This document shows positions 1 to 5,607 of a stretch of DNA of 6,035 bases, piece after piece (positions within the stretch are counted from its first letter, which is position 1; every line of letters starts with the position of its first letter). The DNA lies in contig JAAYBE010000253.1 in assembly GCA_012719015.1 (NCBI GenBank), positions 1 through 6,035 on the forward strand. Direction: 5' to 3'. The translations under genes were made by a program, and so were the position numbers. This DNA comes from Actinomycetota bacterium (GTDB lineage: Bacteria; Actinomycetota; Thermoleophilia; UBA2241). The notes under the pieces were generated by a model. It saw only the letters and a program-made list of their open reading frames with translations. It made no database searches and was not told where the DNA came from.

Positions 1-137
1 GGGACGCGTACGCCGTGGCCAGGGAGGCCGCGGTGCGGATCCTCGAGGAGCACCACCCCGAGCCGTTGGACGACGGAGTGGCGCAACAGATCGACGCGGT
101 CGTCACGGAGGCCGAGGAGCACGGCGGAGTGCGGTAG
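1..137 (+). CDS. MttB-superfamily (trimethylamine methyltransferase-like) protein, C-terminal fragment
   Basis: Only the last 44 codons are in the window (reading frame starts at base 3), ending in TAG at 135-137. The tail reads as an alpha-helical, acidic segment: an Ala/Arg-rich helix (AREAAVRILEEH), a short HPEPLDDGV stretch, then a helix ending DAVVTEAEEHGG. This matches my recollection of the C-terminus of the MttB superfamily, where a helix is followed by a His-x-Pro-x-Pro-Leu element and an 'AEAE' tail. Family members transfer a methyl group from quaternary or tertiary amines to a cognate corrinoid protein in the cytoplasm. Many are not pyrrolysine-dependent and use glycine betaine or related substrates, so the substrate cannot be told from this tail. 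The corrinoid-protein partner would be expected upstream, outside the window. The family call rests on a short segment and is only moderately secure. Confidence 0.65.
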   Translation, partial: DAYAVAREAAVRILEEHHPEPLDDGVAQQIDAVVTEAEEHGGVR

Positions 138-156
138 CCGTATCCGCACCCGCGCT

Positions 157-171
157 GCCGGGCGACCCGGC
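157..171 (+). terminator. Small GC hairpin after the MttB-like gene
   Basis: A perfect 6-bp inverted repeat (GCCGGG, loop CGA, CCCGGC) starts 20 bases after the TAG stop. There is no T-tract after it. It could act as a weak intrinsic terminator or mRNA 3'-end stabiliser, but a stem this short arises easily by chance in DNA of this composition. Confidence 0.3.
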
Positions 172-212
172 GTGGATGCGCGGCGTCGGAGTCTCCATCG
201 TGACGTCAGGCC

Positions 213-241
213 TTCACCTCCGTGCATCGGTCTGGCATGAT
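213..241 (+). promoter_or_regulatory. Candidate sigma-70-type promoter for the M28 peptidase gene
   Basis: TTCACC (213-218) matches the -35 consensus TTGACA at 4 of 6 positions. Exactly 17 bases later, CATGAT (236-241) matches the -10 consensus TATAAT at 4 of 6. Transcription would start near 248, giving a leader of about 30 nt that contains the Shine-Dalgarno at 266-271. The site lies in the only non-coding gap upstream of the gene. The call is by eye and could be chance. Confidence 0.35.
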
Positions 242-265
242 GGGTCGGCATCGCTTCTCTGCCCC

Positions 266-271
266 GGAGGT
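266..271 (+). promoter_or_regulatory. Shine-Dalgarno of the M28 peptidase gene
   Basis: GGAGGT lies 8 bases before the ATG at 280. It decides the start: the next in-frame ATG (304, codon 9) has no comparable site and would remove the basic n-region of the signal peptide. Confidence 0.8.
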
Positions 272-279
272 GTGTCGCC

Positions 280-1317
280 ATGTGCAGGTCCGGCAAGGTC
301 CCCATGCTCGTGCTTCTGGTCACCGCGCTGCTGCTCACGCTCGCGGTGGTCGCCCCGCTGGCGGCGGCCAAACACAAGCCGCTGCGACCGTGCGCCGTCG
401 GTGCCAAGGCCTACTGGTACGTCGATCGGCTCACGCGCGTCACCAACCCTGACGGCACCTACACCGGACTGCTGCGCCAGGCGGGGACGGCGAGCGAGGC
501 CGCGGCGGCGCAGAAGGTCGCGGCCTGGTTCGGCAAGGCCGGTTACATGGCCACCATGCAGCCCTTCACCTACACGCGCGGCGGCAAGGTCTTCGACTCG
601 CAGAACGTGGTGGCGTGGCGCGCGGCCGACGTCAGGTGCAGGAGAGGGCCTCGGCCGCTGGTCATCGTCGGCGCGCACTACGACGCCGTGACGGCCGGCC
701 AGGGCGCCGACGACAACGCATCCGGCGTCGGCGTCATGCTCGAGGTCGCGCAGCGTCTCCGGCACTTCAAGATCCGCTACGACGTCGTGTTCGTCGCCTT
801 CGGCGCCGAGGAGGTCGGACTGCGCGGGTCCACGCACTTCGCGAGCCGGCTGGCGCCCCGCGACGTGAAGCGCGCCGTCGCCATGATCAACTTCGACTCC
901 CTGATCGCCGGCGACAAGCTCTACGTCCACGCCGGCGCCAACGGCAAGACGTGGGTGCGCGACGCCATGCTGCGCCTGATCCGACTGCGCAGGCTCCCGA
1001 TCGAGACGCAGCCGGGGCTCTATCTGATCGAGAACCCCGATGAGGATCCCGGCTACGCGGCCGGTTTCACTCCCGACGGCTTCAGTGACTACACCGCGTT
1101 CAGCCAGGCGGGCATCCCCGTGGCCGCGTTCGAGTCCACCAACTGGGAGATCGGCGATTTGGACGGCTACGAGCAGACCGCAGCGCACGGCTCGATCTGG
1201 CACACGCCCTGGGACACGCTGGAGAAGATCGAGGAGTTCTTCCCCGGGCGGCCCATGCAGCACCTGCGCGCGTTCACCACGGTGACGTTCGAGTTCCTCA
1301 AGCACCTCAGGCCGTGA
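280..1317 (+). CDS. Secreted M28-family zinc aminopeptidase/peptidase
   Basis: 345-residue zinc metallopeptidase, expected to remove N-terminal residues from peptides outside the cytoplasmic membrane. Residues 1-30 look like a Sec signal peptide: basic n-region (R3, K6), hydrophobic core about 9-26, and a likely cut after the Ala-Ala-Ala at 28-30. There is no lipobox cysteine. The two-zinc site of family M28 is complete: H133 (GAHYD), bridging D144 followed by D145 (ADDNASG), general base E177 and ligand E178 (GAEEVGLRGS), D206 (INFDSL) and H308 (WHTPWDT). The mature part (about 315 residues) fits a bare M28 catalytic domain with no PA or extra C-terminal domain. C38 and C120 could form a disulfide. 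The gene appears monocistronic, with its own candidate promoter upstream and a strong hairpin right after the TGA. The fold is secure; substrate specificity cannot be read from the sequence. Confidence 0.93.
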   Translation: MCRSGKVPMLVLLVTALLLTLAVVAPLAAAKHKPLRPCAVGAKAYWYVDRLTRVTNPDGTYTGLLRQAGTASEAAAAQKVAAWFGKAGYMATMQPFTYTRGGKVFDSQNVVAWRAADVRCRRGPRPLVIVGAHYDAVTAGQGADDNASGVGVMLEVAQRLRHFKIRYDVVFVAFGAEEVGLRGSTHFASRLAPRDVKRAVAMINFDSLIAGDKLYVHAGANGKTWVRDAMLRLIRLRRLPIETQPGLYLIENPDEDPGYAAGFTPDGFSDYTAFSQAGIPVAAFESTNWEIGDLDGYEQTAAHGSIWHTPWDTLEKIEEFFPGRPMQHLRAFTTVTFEFLKHLRP

Positions 1318-1325
1318 CCGGCTGA

Positions 1326-1370
1326 GACGGGGGCCGCGCCGTCGGGATGACCGACGGCGCGGCCCCCGTC
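1326..1370 (+). terminator. Perfect 20-bp-stem hairpin, probable terminator of the M28 peptidase gene
   Basis: Bases 1326-1345 and 1351-1370 are exact reverse complements, with a 5-nt loop (GATGA). The stem starts 8 bases after the TGA stop and is almost all G and C. No T-run follows (CGCCGTATCC comes next), so it is not a textbook intrinsic terminator. Strong hairpins lacking a U-tract are common at gene ends in high-GC actinobacteria. It separates the peptidase gene from the nuclease/ATPase pair and suggests separate transcription units. Confidence 0.75.
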
Positions 1371-1436
1371 CGCCGTATCCGGACTCCCGCACGACCCTCC
1401 GCGCGCCCTCATGCCGGAGGCGCCCCGATCCGTCCG

Positions 1437-1457
1437 CACGATGATGTATCGTACGTG
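1437..1457 (+). promoter_or_regulatory. AT-richer stretch with small inverted repeats upstream of the nuclease gene
   Basis: This is the locally most AT-rich part of the 181-bp gap between the peptidase and nuclease genes. It holds ACGAT (1438-1442) and ATCGT (1448-1452) as an inverted repeat around 5 bases, an outer CACG/CGTG pair (1437-1440, 1454-1457) and the palindrome CGTACG. TATCGT at 1447-1452 matches a -10 box at 4 of 6 positions, but no -35 is visible at normal spacing. The transcription start or an operator of the nuclease/ATPase operon may lie here. This is a weak call. I saw nothing else in the gap beyond the hairpin and the ribosome binding site. Confidence 0.25.
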
Positions 1458-1487
1458 GACCTGCCGGGGCAGGGATCCTCATCGCGC

Positions 1488-1494
1488 GAGGGGG
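1488..1494 (+). promoter_or_regulatory. Shine-Dalgarno of the YhaO-like nuclease gene
   Basis: GAGGGGG ends 4 bases before the ATG at 1499. It supports this start over any upstream in-frame alternative, and the protein begins directly with the first beta-strand of the phosphoesterase fold. Confidence 0.6.
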
Positions 1495-1498
1495 TGCG

Positions 1499-2779
1499 AT
1501 GCCGCACGCGTTCCGCTTCATACACGCCGCCGACCTTCATCTGGATACGCCGTTCCAGGGCGTCGCCAGGCCGGCCCCCGGCGTGGCCCGGGCCCTGCGC
1601 GAGGCGTCCCTGGAGGCGTGGGAGCGGCTCGTCGACCTGGCGCTCGAGCGCGAGGTGCTGTTCGTGCTCCTCGCCGGCGACATCCACGACGGCGCCGAGC
1701 GCGGGCTGCGCGCGCAGATCCGCTTTCTCGCCGGCGTGAGGCGTCTGGACGAGGCCGGCATCCGCACCTTCGTCGTCCACGGCAACCACGATCCGCTGGA
1801 CGGCTGGTCGGCGGTCACCGGGTGGCCGGCCGGCGTCACGGTCTTCGGCGCGCAGCGGGTCGAGTCTGTCCCCGTCGAGTTCCACGGCGTGCAAGTCGCG
1901 GTCGTGCACGGCATCAGCTACGCGCGGCGCGAGGTTCGGGAGAACCTCGCGCTCCGCTTCTCGCGCGCGGGCGGTCCCGGTCTTCACATCGGCCTGTTGC
2001 ACGCCAATGTGGGCTCCTCCGCCGAGCACGCCGCCTACGCGCCCTGCACGCTCGGCGACCTGGCCGCCTCCGGCATGGACTACTGGGCGCTCGGCCACAT
2101 CCACCGGCGGCAGGTGCTGCGCGACGGCGCCCCGTGGGTCGTCTACCCCGGCGACACGCAGGGCCGCAGCCCCAAGCCCAGCGAGACCGGCGCCAAGGGC
2201 TGCTACCTCGTCTCCGTCGCCGGCGGCGTGGTGGAGGGTCTCGAGTTCTGCCCGCTCGACGCCGTGCGCTTCGTGGAGCATCGCTGCGACGTCGCCGGTG
2301 CGGCGGACGTCGGCGCGCTCCACGCGCGCCTCGCCGAGGCGCTCGACATGCTGCGCGGCGAGCACCAGGGGCTGGCGCTGCTGGTGCGCCTCGTGCTCGA
2401 GGGGCGCGGGCCGGTCGCCGCCGACCTTGCCCGCGACGGGGTCGGCGACGACCTGCGCGCCACGTTGCGCGAGACCTTCGGCGTACTCGAGCCGTTCCTC
2501 TGGGTCGAGTCCATCGTCAACGCCACGCGCAGCGCGCTCGACCGCGCCGCCATCCGGGCCCGCGGCGCGGACGACTTCACGGCGGGGCTCCTCGCCTACG
2601 CCGACACGCTCGCCGCCGACCCCGAGGCCGCGCAGCGGTTCGTCGCCGACTCAAGCCGGCTGCTCTCGGTCGGACAGGTGGAGCGCGCGGTCCGCGACCT
2701 CGAGGACGACGATCCCGGGGAGGTCCTCGCCGCCGCCACCGATCTGGCGCTGGACGCCGTCGAGAAGGGGGCGTCGTGA
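1499..2779 (+). CDS. yhaO: YhaO-type SbcD/Mre11-like DNA exonuclease (metallophosphoesterase)
   Basis: 426-residue cytoplasmic protein of the SbcD/Mre11 branch of calcineurin-like phosphoesterases, expected to cleave DNA ends with two metal ions (usually Mn). The full Mre11 ligand set can be mapped: D12 and H14 (AADLHLD), D61 (AGDIHDG), N96 and catalytic H97 (HGNHDPLDGW), H168 (LLHANVG), H200 and H202 (ALGHIHRRQ). A YPGDTQGRSPK loop (216-226) and GAKGCYLV strand close the nuclease core, in the manner of the YhaO subgroup rather than E. coli SbcD. Residues about 260-426 form a helical C-terminal region that I do not recognise by motif; in Mre11 proteins this part holds the capping and Rad50-binding segments, and similar roles are inferred here. 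The stop overlaps the start of the ATPase gene by 4 bases, so the two are probably made together and form one complex. The symbol is used at family level (Bacillus subtilis name). Confidence 0.9.
   Translation: MPHAFRFIHAADLHLDTPFQGVARPAPGVARALREASLEAWERLVDLALEREVLFVLLAGDIHDGAERGLRAQIRFLAGVRRLDEAGIRTFVVHGNHDPLDGWSAVTGWPAGVTVFGAQRVESVPVEFHGVQVAVVHGISYARREVRENLALRFSRAGGPGLHIGLLHANVGSSAEHAAYAPCTLGDLAASGMDYWALGHIHRRQVLRDGAPWVVYPGDTQGRSPKPSETGAKGCYLVSVAGGVVEGLEFCPLDAVRFVEHRCDVAGAADVGALHARLAEALDMLRGEHQGLALLVRLVLEGRGPVAADLARDGVGDDLRATLRETFGVLEPFLWVESIVNATRSALDRAAIRARGADDFTAGLLAYADTLAADPEAAQRFVADSSRLLSVGQVERAVRDLEDDDPGEVLAAATDLALDAVEKGAS
2762..2771 (+). promoter_or_regulatory. Shine-Dalgarno of the YhaN-like ATPase gene, inside the nuclease gene
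   Basis: The purine run GAGAAGGGGG within the last codons of the nuclease gene ends 4 bases before a GTG at 2776. It supports that GTG as the start. The reading frame stays open far upstream, so frame alone does not define the start. Confidence 0.65.
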
Positions 2780-5553
2780 TCATCGACGGCTGGTGGGTCG
2801 ACGGCTTCGGCTGCCTGCACGACCACGAGGTCGCCGGCCTGGGGACCGGCGTCACTGTCGTGGTCGGCGCCAACGAAGCCGGCAAGAGCACGCTGCTGGG
2901 CTTCCTGCGCGCCGTGCTCTTCGGGTTCGCCGACCGCCGCACCGGCGAGAAGCTGTACGAGCCGCTCCGCGGCGGTCGGCACGGCGGGCGTCTCCGGCTG
3001 CGGGACGGCGCCGGCGGCGTCTGGACGCTCGAGCGGTTCGCCGACGGCGCGCGCAAGACCGTGGCCCTGCGGGCGCCCGACGGACGCGAGGCCGGCGACG
3101 GCGAACTCCGGCGGCTGCTCGGCAACGTCGACGCCGGCCTGTTCAAGTCGGTCTTCGCATTCAGCCTCAGCGAGCTGCAGGACCTCCGCAGCCTCGACGA
3201 CCAGGGGGTGCGCGACCGCATCTTCTCGGCCGGGGTGACCGGCGCCGGCAAGTCCGCCCGCGACGTCATCAAGCGGCTCGACCAACGCGCCGCCGAGCTG
3301 CTCAAGCAAGGGCGTGGACAAGCGGTCATCAACGATCTGGTGCGCGACATCAACGCGAAGCGGGCTGAAGTCAGCGAGGCGGAGCGCGCGGCCGGCGGAT
3401 ACGGGGGTCTGCTGAAGGAGGAGGGCGCGCTCGACCTCCAGCTCCACGAGCTGGAGTCGCAGACGGAGCCTCTGGAGACGCGCCGACGCCGACTCGAGGC
3501 GCTGGTCGAGATGCACCCCCAGTGGCTCAAGCTGCGGGAGCTCGGCGCCGAGCTGGCCGCGCTCCCGGAGGTCGCCGACGAGAGCCTGCCCGATCGCGTC
3601 GCCGGTCTTGTCGAGTCGCTCACGGGCCAGCGCGCGCGCGAGGAGCGGATCACCGTGCTGGCGGCCGACGAGGCGCGCGCGCGCGACGACCTCGCCGTCC
3701 ATCTCGGCCGCCTCGGGGCGGGCTGGACGGTCGAGCGCGTGCGTGCCTTCGACGATTCGGTCGCCGTGCGCGATGAGGCCCGGGGGTGGCGCGAACGGCT
3801 CGAGGCGGCCGAAGGCGAGTCCGACGCCGCCGCGCGCGAACGGGACGCGGCCGCCGGACGCGTCGCCGCGCTGCAACACGAGCGCGACGGCGTCGCCGCG
3901 GAGGTGCCCGAGCAGGAGCCGCGCCCGGCCGACGCGATCGACGCCGACGCGCGGCGGCTCTCCGGTCTCCGGTCAGACGTCCAGGATTTGCAGCAGCAGC
4001 GGCTGATCGAGCAGAGCACGCGCTCTCCGGTCGCACCGGGCGCCCGGGTGGGGCTGGTCGCCGCCGTGCTGGCCGGAGCGGGAGCGGCGGTCGCTTCCGC
4101 CCTCGGGTACGGCCAGCTCGCCGTCGGCCTGCTGGTCGCCGCGGTTCTGCTCGGCGTCGTGGCGGCTCTCGGTTCGGCGTCCCGTGGCGGGAGGGCGGCC
4201 CGCGGTCCGCGGGCAGGAGGCGAAGGCGCGCCGGGCGCCCGGTCCGCATCTTCCGCAGCCGACGACCTCGCCGTGCGCGTCGCCGCGGCTGCGGCGACCT
4301 TCGGGCTTCCGCCCGTCCCCGCCCGGGCGGACCTCGAGGGGGTCCAGGCGGGGCTGGACGGCGAGCGCCGGGCGCGCGGTGAGTGGGATGCGGCGAGCGC
4401 GCGGCTCCGCGACGCCGAGCGACGGCTCAGCAGTGAGGCCGCCACCGCGGCCCGGCTGGTCGAAGCCGCCACGCGGGCTGCGGCGGAGCGTGACTCCCTG
4501 TCCGACGGGTGGGACGCTCAGCTCGCGGAACGAGGGCTCTCCGAGCTGTCGCCGGCCGGCTTCATCGATCTGGTGGGGGTCATCGGCGAGGCGCGCGCCG
4601 CGGACGCCGTGGTGCGCAACGCCGACCGTGAGCTGGCCGGCATCGAGGCCGAGGCGCGCAGATGGGACGAGGCCGCCGCGGATGCGCTCGTGTCCGCCGG
4701 TCGTGCGCATGTCTCACACGACCGCGAGACCCTGCGCGCCGCGTTGCTTGGCCTGCACGGAGATCTCCAGCGGCGCCTGGTGGTCCTCGCCGACATCAGG
4801 CGCGGAGAAGAGTCGCTCACGGCGCGGTTCGGCGCGGACGAGACGGCCGCCGAGTCCCGCGCGGAGCTGGCGTCGGGCACGGTGGTCGCCTGGCAGGAGG
4901 AGGAGAGCCGGCTCGCGGATCAGGCCGCCCGCGTCAAGGAGGAGCGCGAGGCGATCCTCGAGGAGCGGGCCCGGGTCCGTCAGCGGCGCGAGGAGATCGA
5001 ACGGTCCGCCGACGTCGCGCAGCTCCAGAACGAACTGGAGTCCCTGCGCGCCGAGCTGGCCGTGCGGGTGCGCGAATACCGAGAGCTGGTCACGGCACGC
5101 GAGCTTGTCGCCGGCACGCTGCAGACCTTCGTCCGGGAGCGGCAGCCGGCCGTGCTCGCGCGCGCCTCCGAGGCTTTCGCGCGCGTCACCGACGGCCGCT
5201 ACACGAGCGTCGAGCAGGACGAGGCCGGCGACGAGTCCGTGGTCGTCGTGTCGGCCGACGCCCGGCTCACCCCCGAGCAGCTCAGCCGCGGCACGGCCGA
5301 GCAGCTCTACCTGACCATCCGGCTGGCGTTGGCCCACGAGTTCGCCCGGCGCAGCGAGCCGTTGCCTCTGGTCATGGACGACTGCCTCGTCAACTTCGAC
5401 CCGCGTCGCGCCGCGCAGGTGGCGCGGCTGCTCGTCGAGTCGGCCCGCGACGGTCAGTGTCTGCTGTTCACCTGCCACCCGGAGACGGTCGAGCTCGTGC
5501 TCGAGCAGTCCGGCGGCGCGGCGCGGGTGATCGAGCTGACGTCGTCGGCCTGA
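2776..5553 (+). CDS. yhaN: YhaN-type SbcC/Rad50-like ATPase with coiled-coil arms and a central membrane hairpin
   Basis: 925-residue SMC/Rad50-like ATPase, the expected partner of the upstream nuclease. GTG start at 2776 (GTGA overlap with the nuclease stop) puts IIDGWWVDGFG, the first strand of the ATPase head, at the N-terminus. Walker A is GANEAGKST (31-39) and the Q-loop region FAFSLSELQ (127-135). Two long charged, Ala/Glu/Arg-rich helical regions (about 160-420 and 517-785) fit antiparallel coiled coils. The C-terminal lobe has the ABC signature LSRGTAEQ (836-843), Walker B LVMDD (D868, D869), the D-loop NFD (873-875) and the H-loop histidine H901. The middle has two hydrophobic segments (425-443 and 448-466) joined by a 4-residue turn, then a basic Gly/Arg/Ala linker (about 467-497). 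The only cysteines are 13, 870, 895 and 900, so no CxxC zinc hook exists. This architecture matches the YhaN family (COG4717-like) rather than SbcC. Cellular role is unproven; DNA end processing or repair is inferred. Confidence 0.9.
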   Translation: MIIDGWWVDGFGCLHDHEVAGLGTGVTVVVGANEAGKSTLLGFLRAVLFGFADRRTGEKLYEPLRGGRHGGRLRLRDGAGGVWTLERFADGARKTVALRAPDGREAGDGELRRLLGNVDAGLFKSVFAFSLSELQDLRSLDDQGVRDRIFSAGVTGAGKSARDVIKRLDQRAAELLKQGRGQAVINDLVRDINAKRAEVSEAERAAGGYGGLLKEEGALDLQLHELESQTEPLETRRRRLEALVEMHPQWLKLRELGAELAALPEVADESLPDRVAGLVESLTGQRAREERITVLAADEARARDDLAVHLGRLGAGWTVERVRAFDDSVAVRDEARGWRERLEAAEGESDAAARERDAAAGRVAALQHERDGVAAEVPEQEPRPADAIDADARRLSGLRSDVQDLQQQRLIEQSTRSPVAPGARVGLVAAVLAGAGAAVASALGYGQLAVGLLVAAVLLGVVAALGSASRGGRAARGPRAGGEGAPGARSASSAADDLAVRVAAAAATFGLPPVPARADLEGVQAGLDGERRARGEWDAASARLRDAERRLSSEAATAARLVEAATRAAAERDSLSDGWDAQLAERGLSELSPAGFIDLVGVIGEARAADAVVRNADRELAGIEAEARRWDEAAADALVSAGRAHVSHDRETLRAALLGLHGDLQRRLVVLADIRRGEESLTARFGADETAAESRAELASGTVVAWQEEESRLADQAARVKEEREAILEERARVRQRREEIERSADVAQLQNELESLRAELAVRVREYRELVTARELVAGTLQTFVRERQPAVLARASEAFARVTDGRYTSVEQDEAGDESVVVVSADARLTPEQLSRGTAEQLYLTIRLALAHEFARRSEPLPLVMDDCLVNFDPRRAAQVARLLVESARDGQCLLFTCHPETVELVLEQSGGAARVIELTSSA
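4048..4173 (+). other. Two predicted membrane-spanning segments at the apex of the YhaN-like coiled coil
   Basis: Codons 425-466 of the ATPase encode an uncharged stretch rich in Val, Leu, Ala and Gly, split by LGYGQ into two helices of about 19 residues. R424 precedes it, and a basic linker with five Arg in residues 470-479 follows. Under the positive-inside rule this fits a hairpin with both coiled-coil arms in the cytoplasm. The first segment is Ala/Gly-rich and only moderately hydrophobic, so a soluble hydrophobic dimer interface is an alternative. Confidence 0.7.
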
Positions 5554-5607
5554 GTCGTCCGGCGGCGCCTCACCCGGCCCATCCGCAGCCCGTGGTGCCC
5601 CGCGGCG
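5554..5607. other. Convergent intergenic gap without a clear terminator
   Basis: Two genes end head-to-head across these 54 bases. The best pairing I can find is GGCGCC (5564-5569) with GGTGCC (5594-5599), 6 bp including one G-T wobble across a 24-base loop, with no T-run on either strand. Termination here may be Rho-dependent or may extend into the opposing gene. Confidence 0.4.

Noticed and set aside
214..1521. A 435-codon minus-strand open frame opposite the M28 peptidase gene.
   Set aside because: It runs antisense to a gene with complete catalytic motifs, spans the hairpin, and is Arg/Gly/Val-rich without recognisable features.
1409..2365. A 318-codon minus-strand open frame opposite the nuclease gene.
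   Set aside because: It is an antisense shadow of a well-supported gene, with composition explained by the codon bias of the plus strand.
1411..2775. The reading frame of the ATPase stays open upstream across the whole nuclease gene, giving a possible 1380-residue protein.
   Set aside because: The upstream translation is Arg/Ala/Gly-rich with no recognisable motif, while the nuclease frame there has all catalytic residues. Open alternative frames are common at this GC content. The GTG at 2776 has its own ribosome binding site.
2007..3368. A 453-codon plus-strand frame spanning the nuclease/ATPase junction.
   Set aside because: It is a Pro/Arg/Ser/Ala-rich out-of-frame translation crossing two real genes, with no motif.
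3673..3685. A 13-base alternating G-C run with possible Z-DNA tendency.
   Set aside because: It encodes Ala/Arg codons in the coiled coil and is expected by chance at this base composition.
2577..4472. A 631-codon open frame on the minus strand opposite the ATPase gene.
   Set aside because: The translation is low-complexity Ser/Arg/Ala/Pro sequence typical of the antisense of a GC-rich gene, and shows no domain motif.
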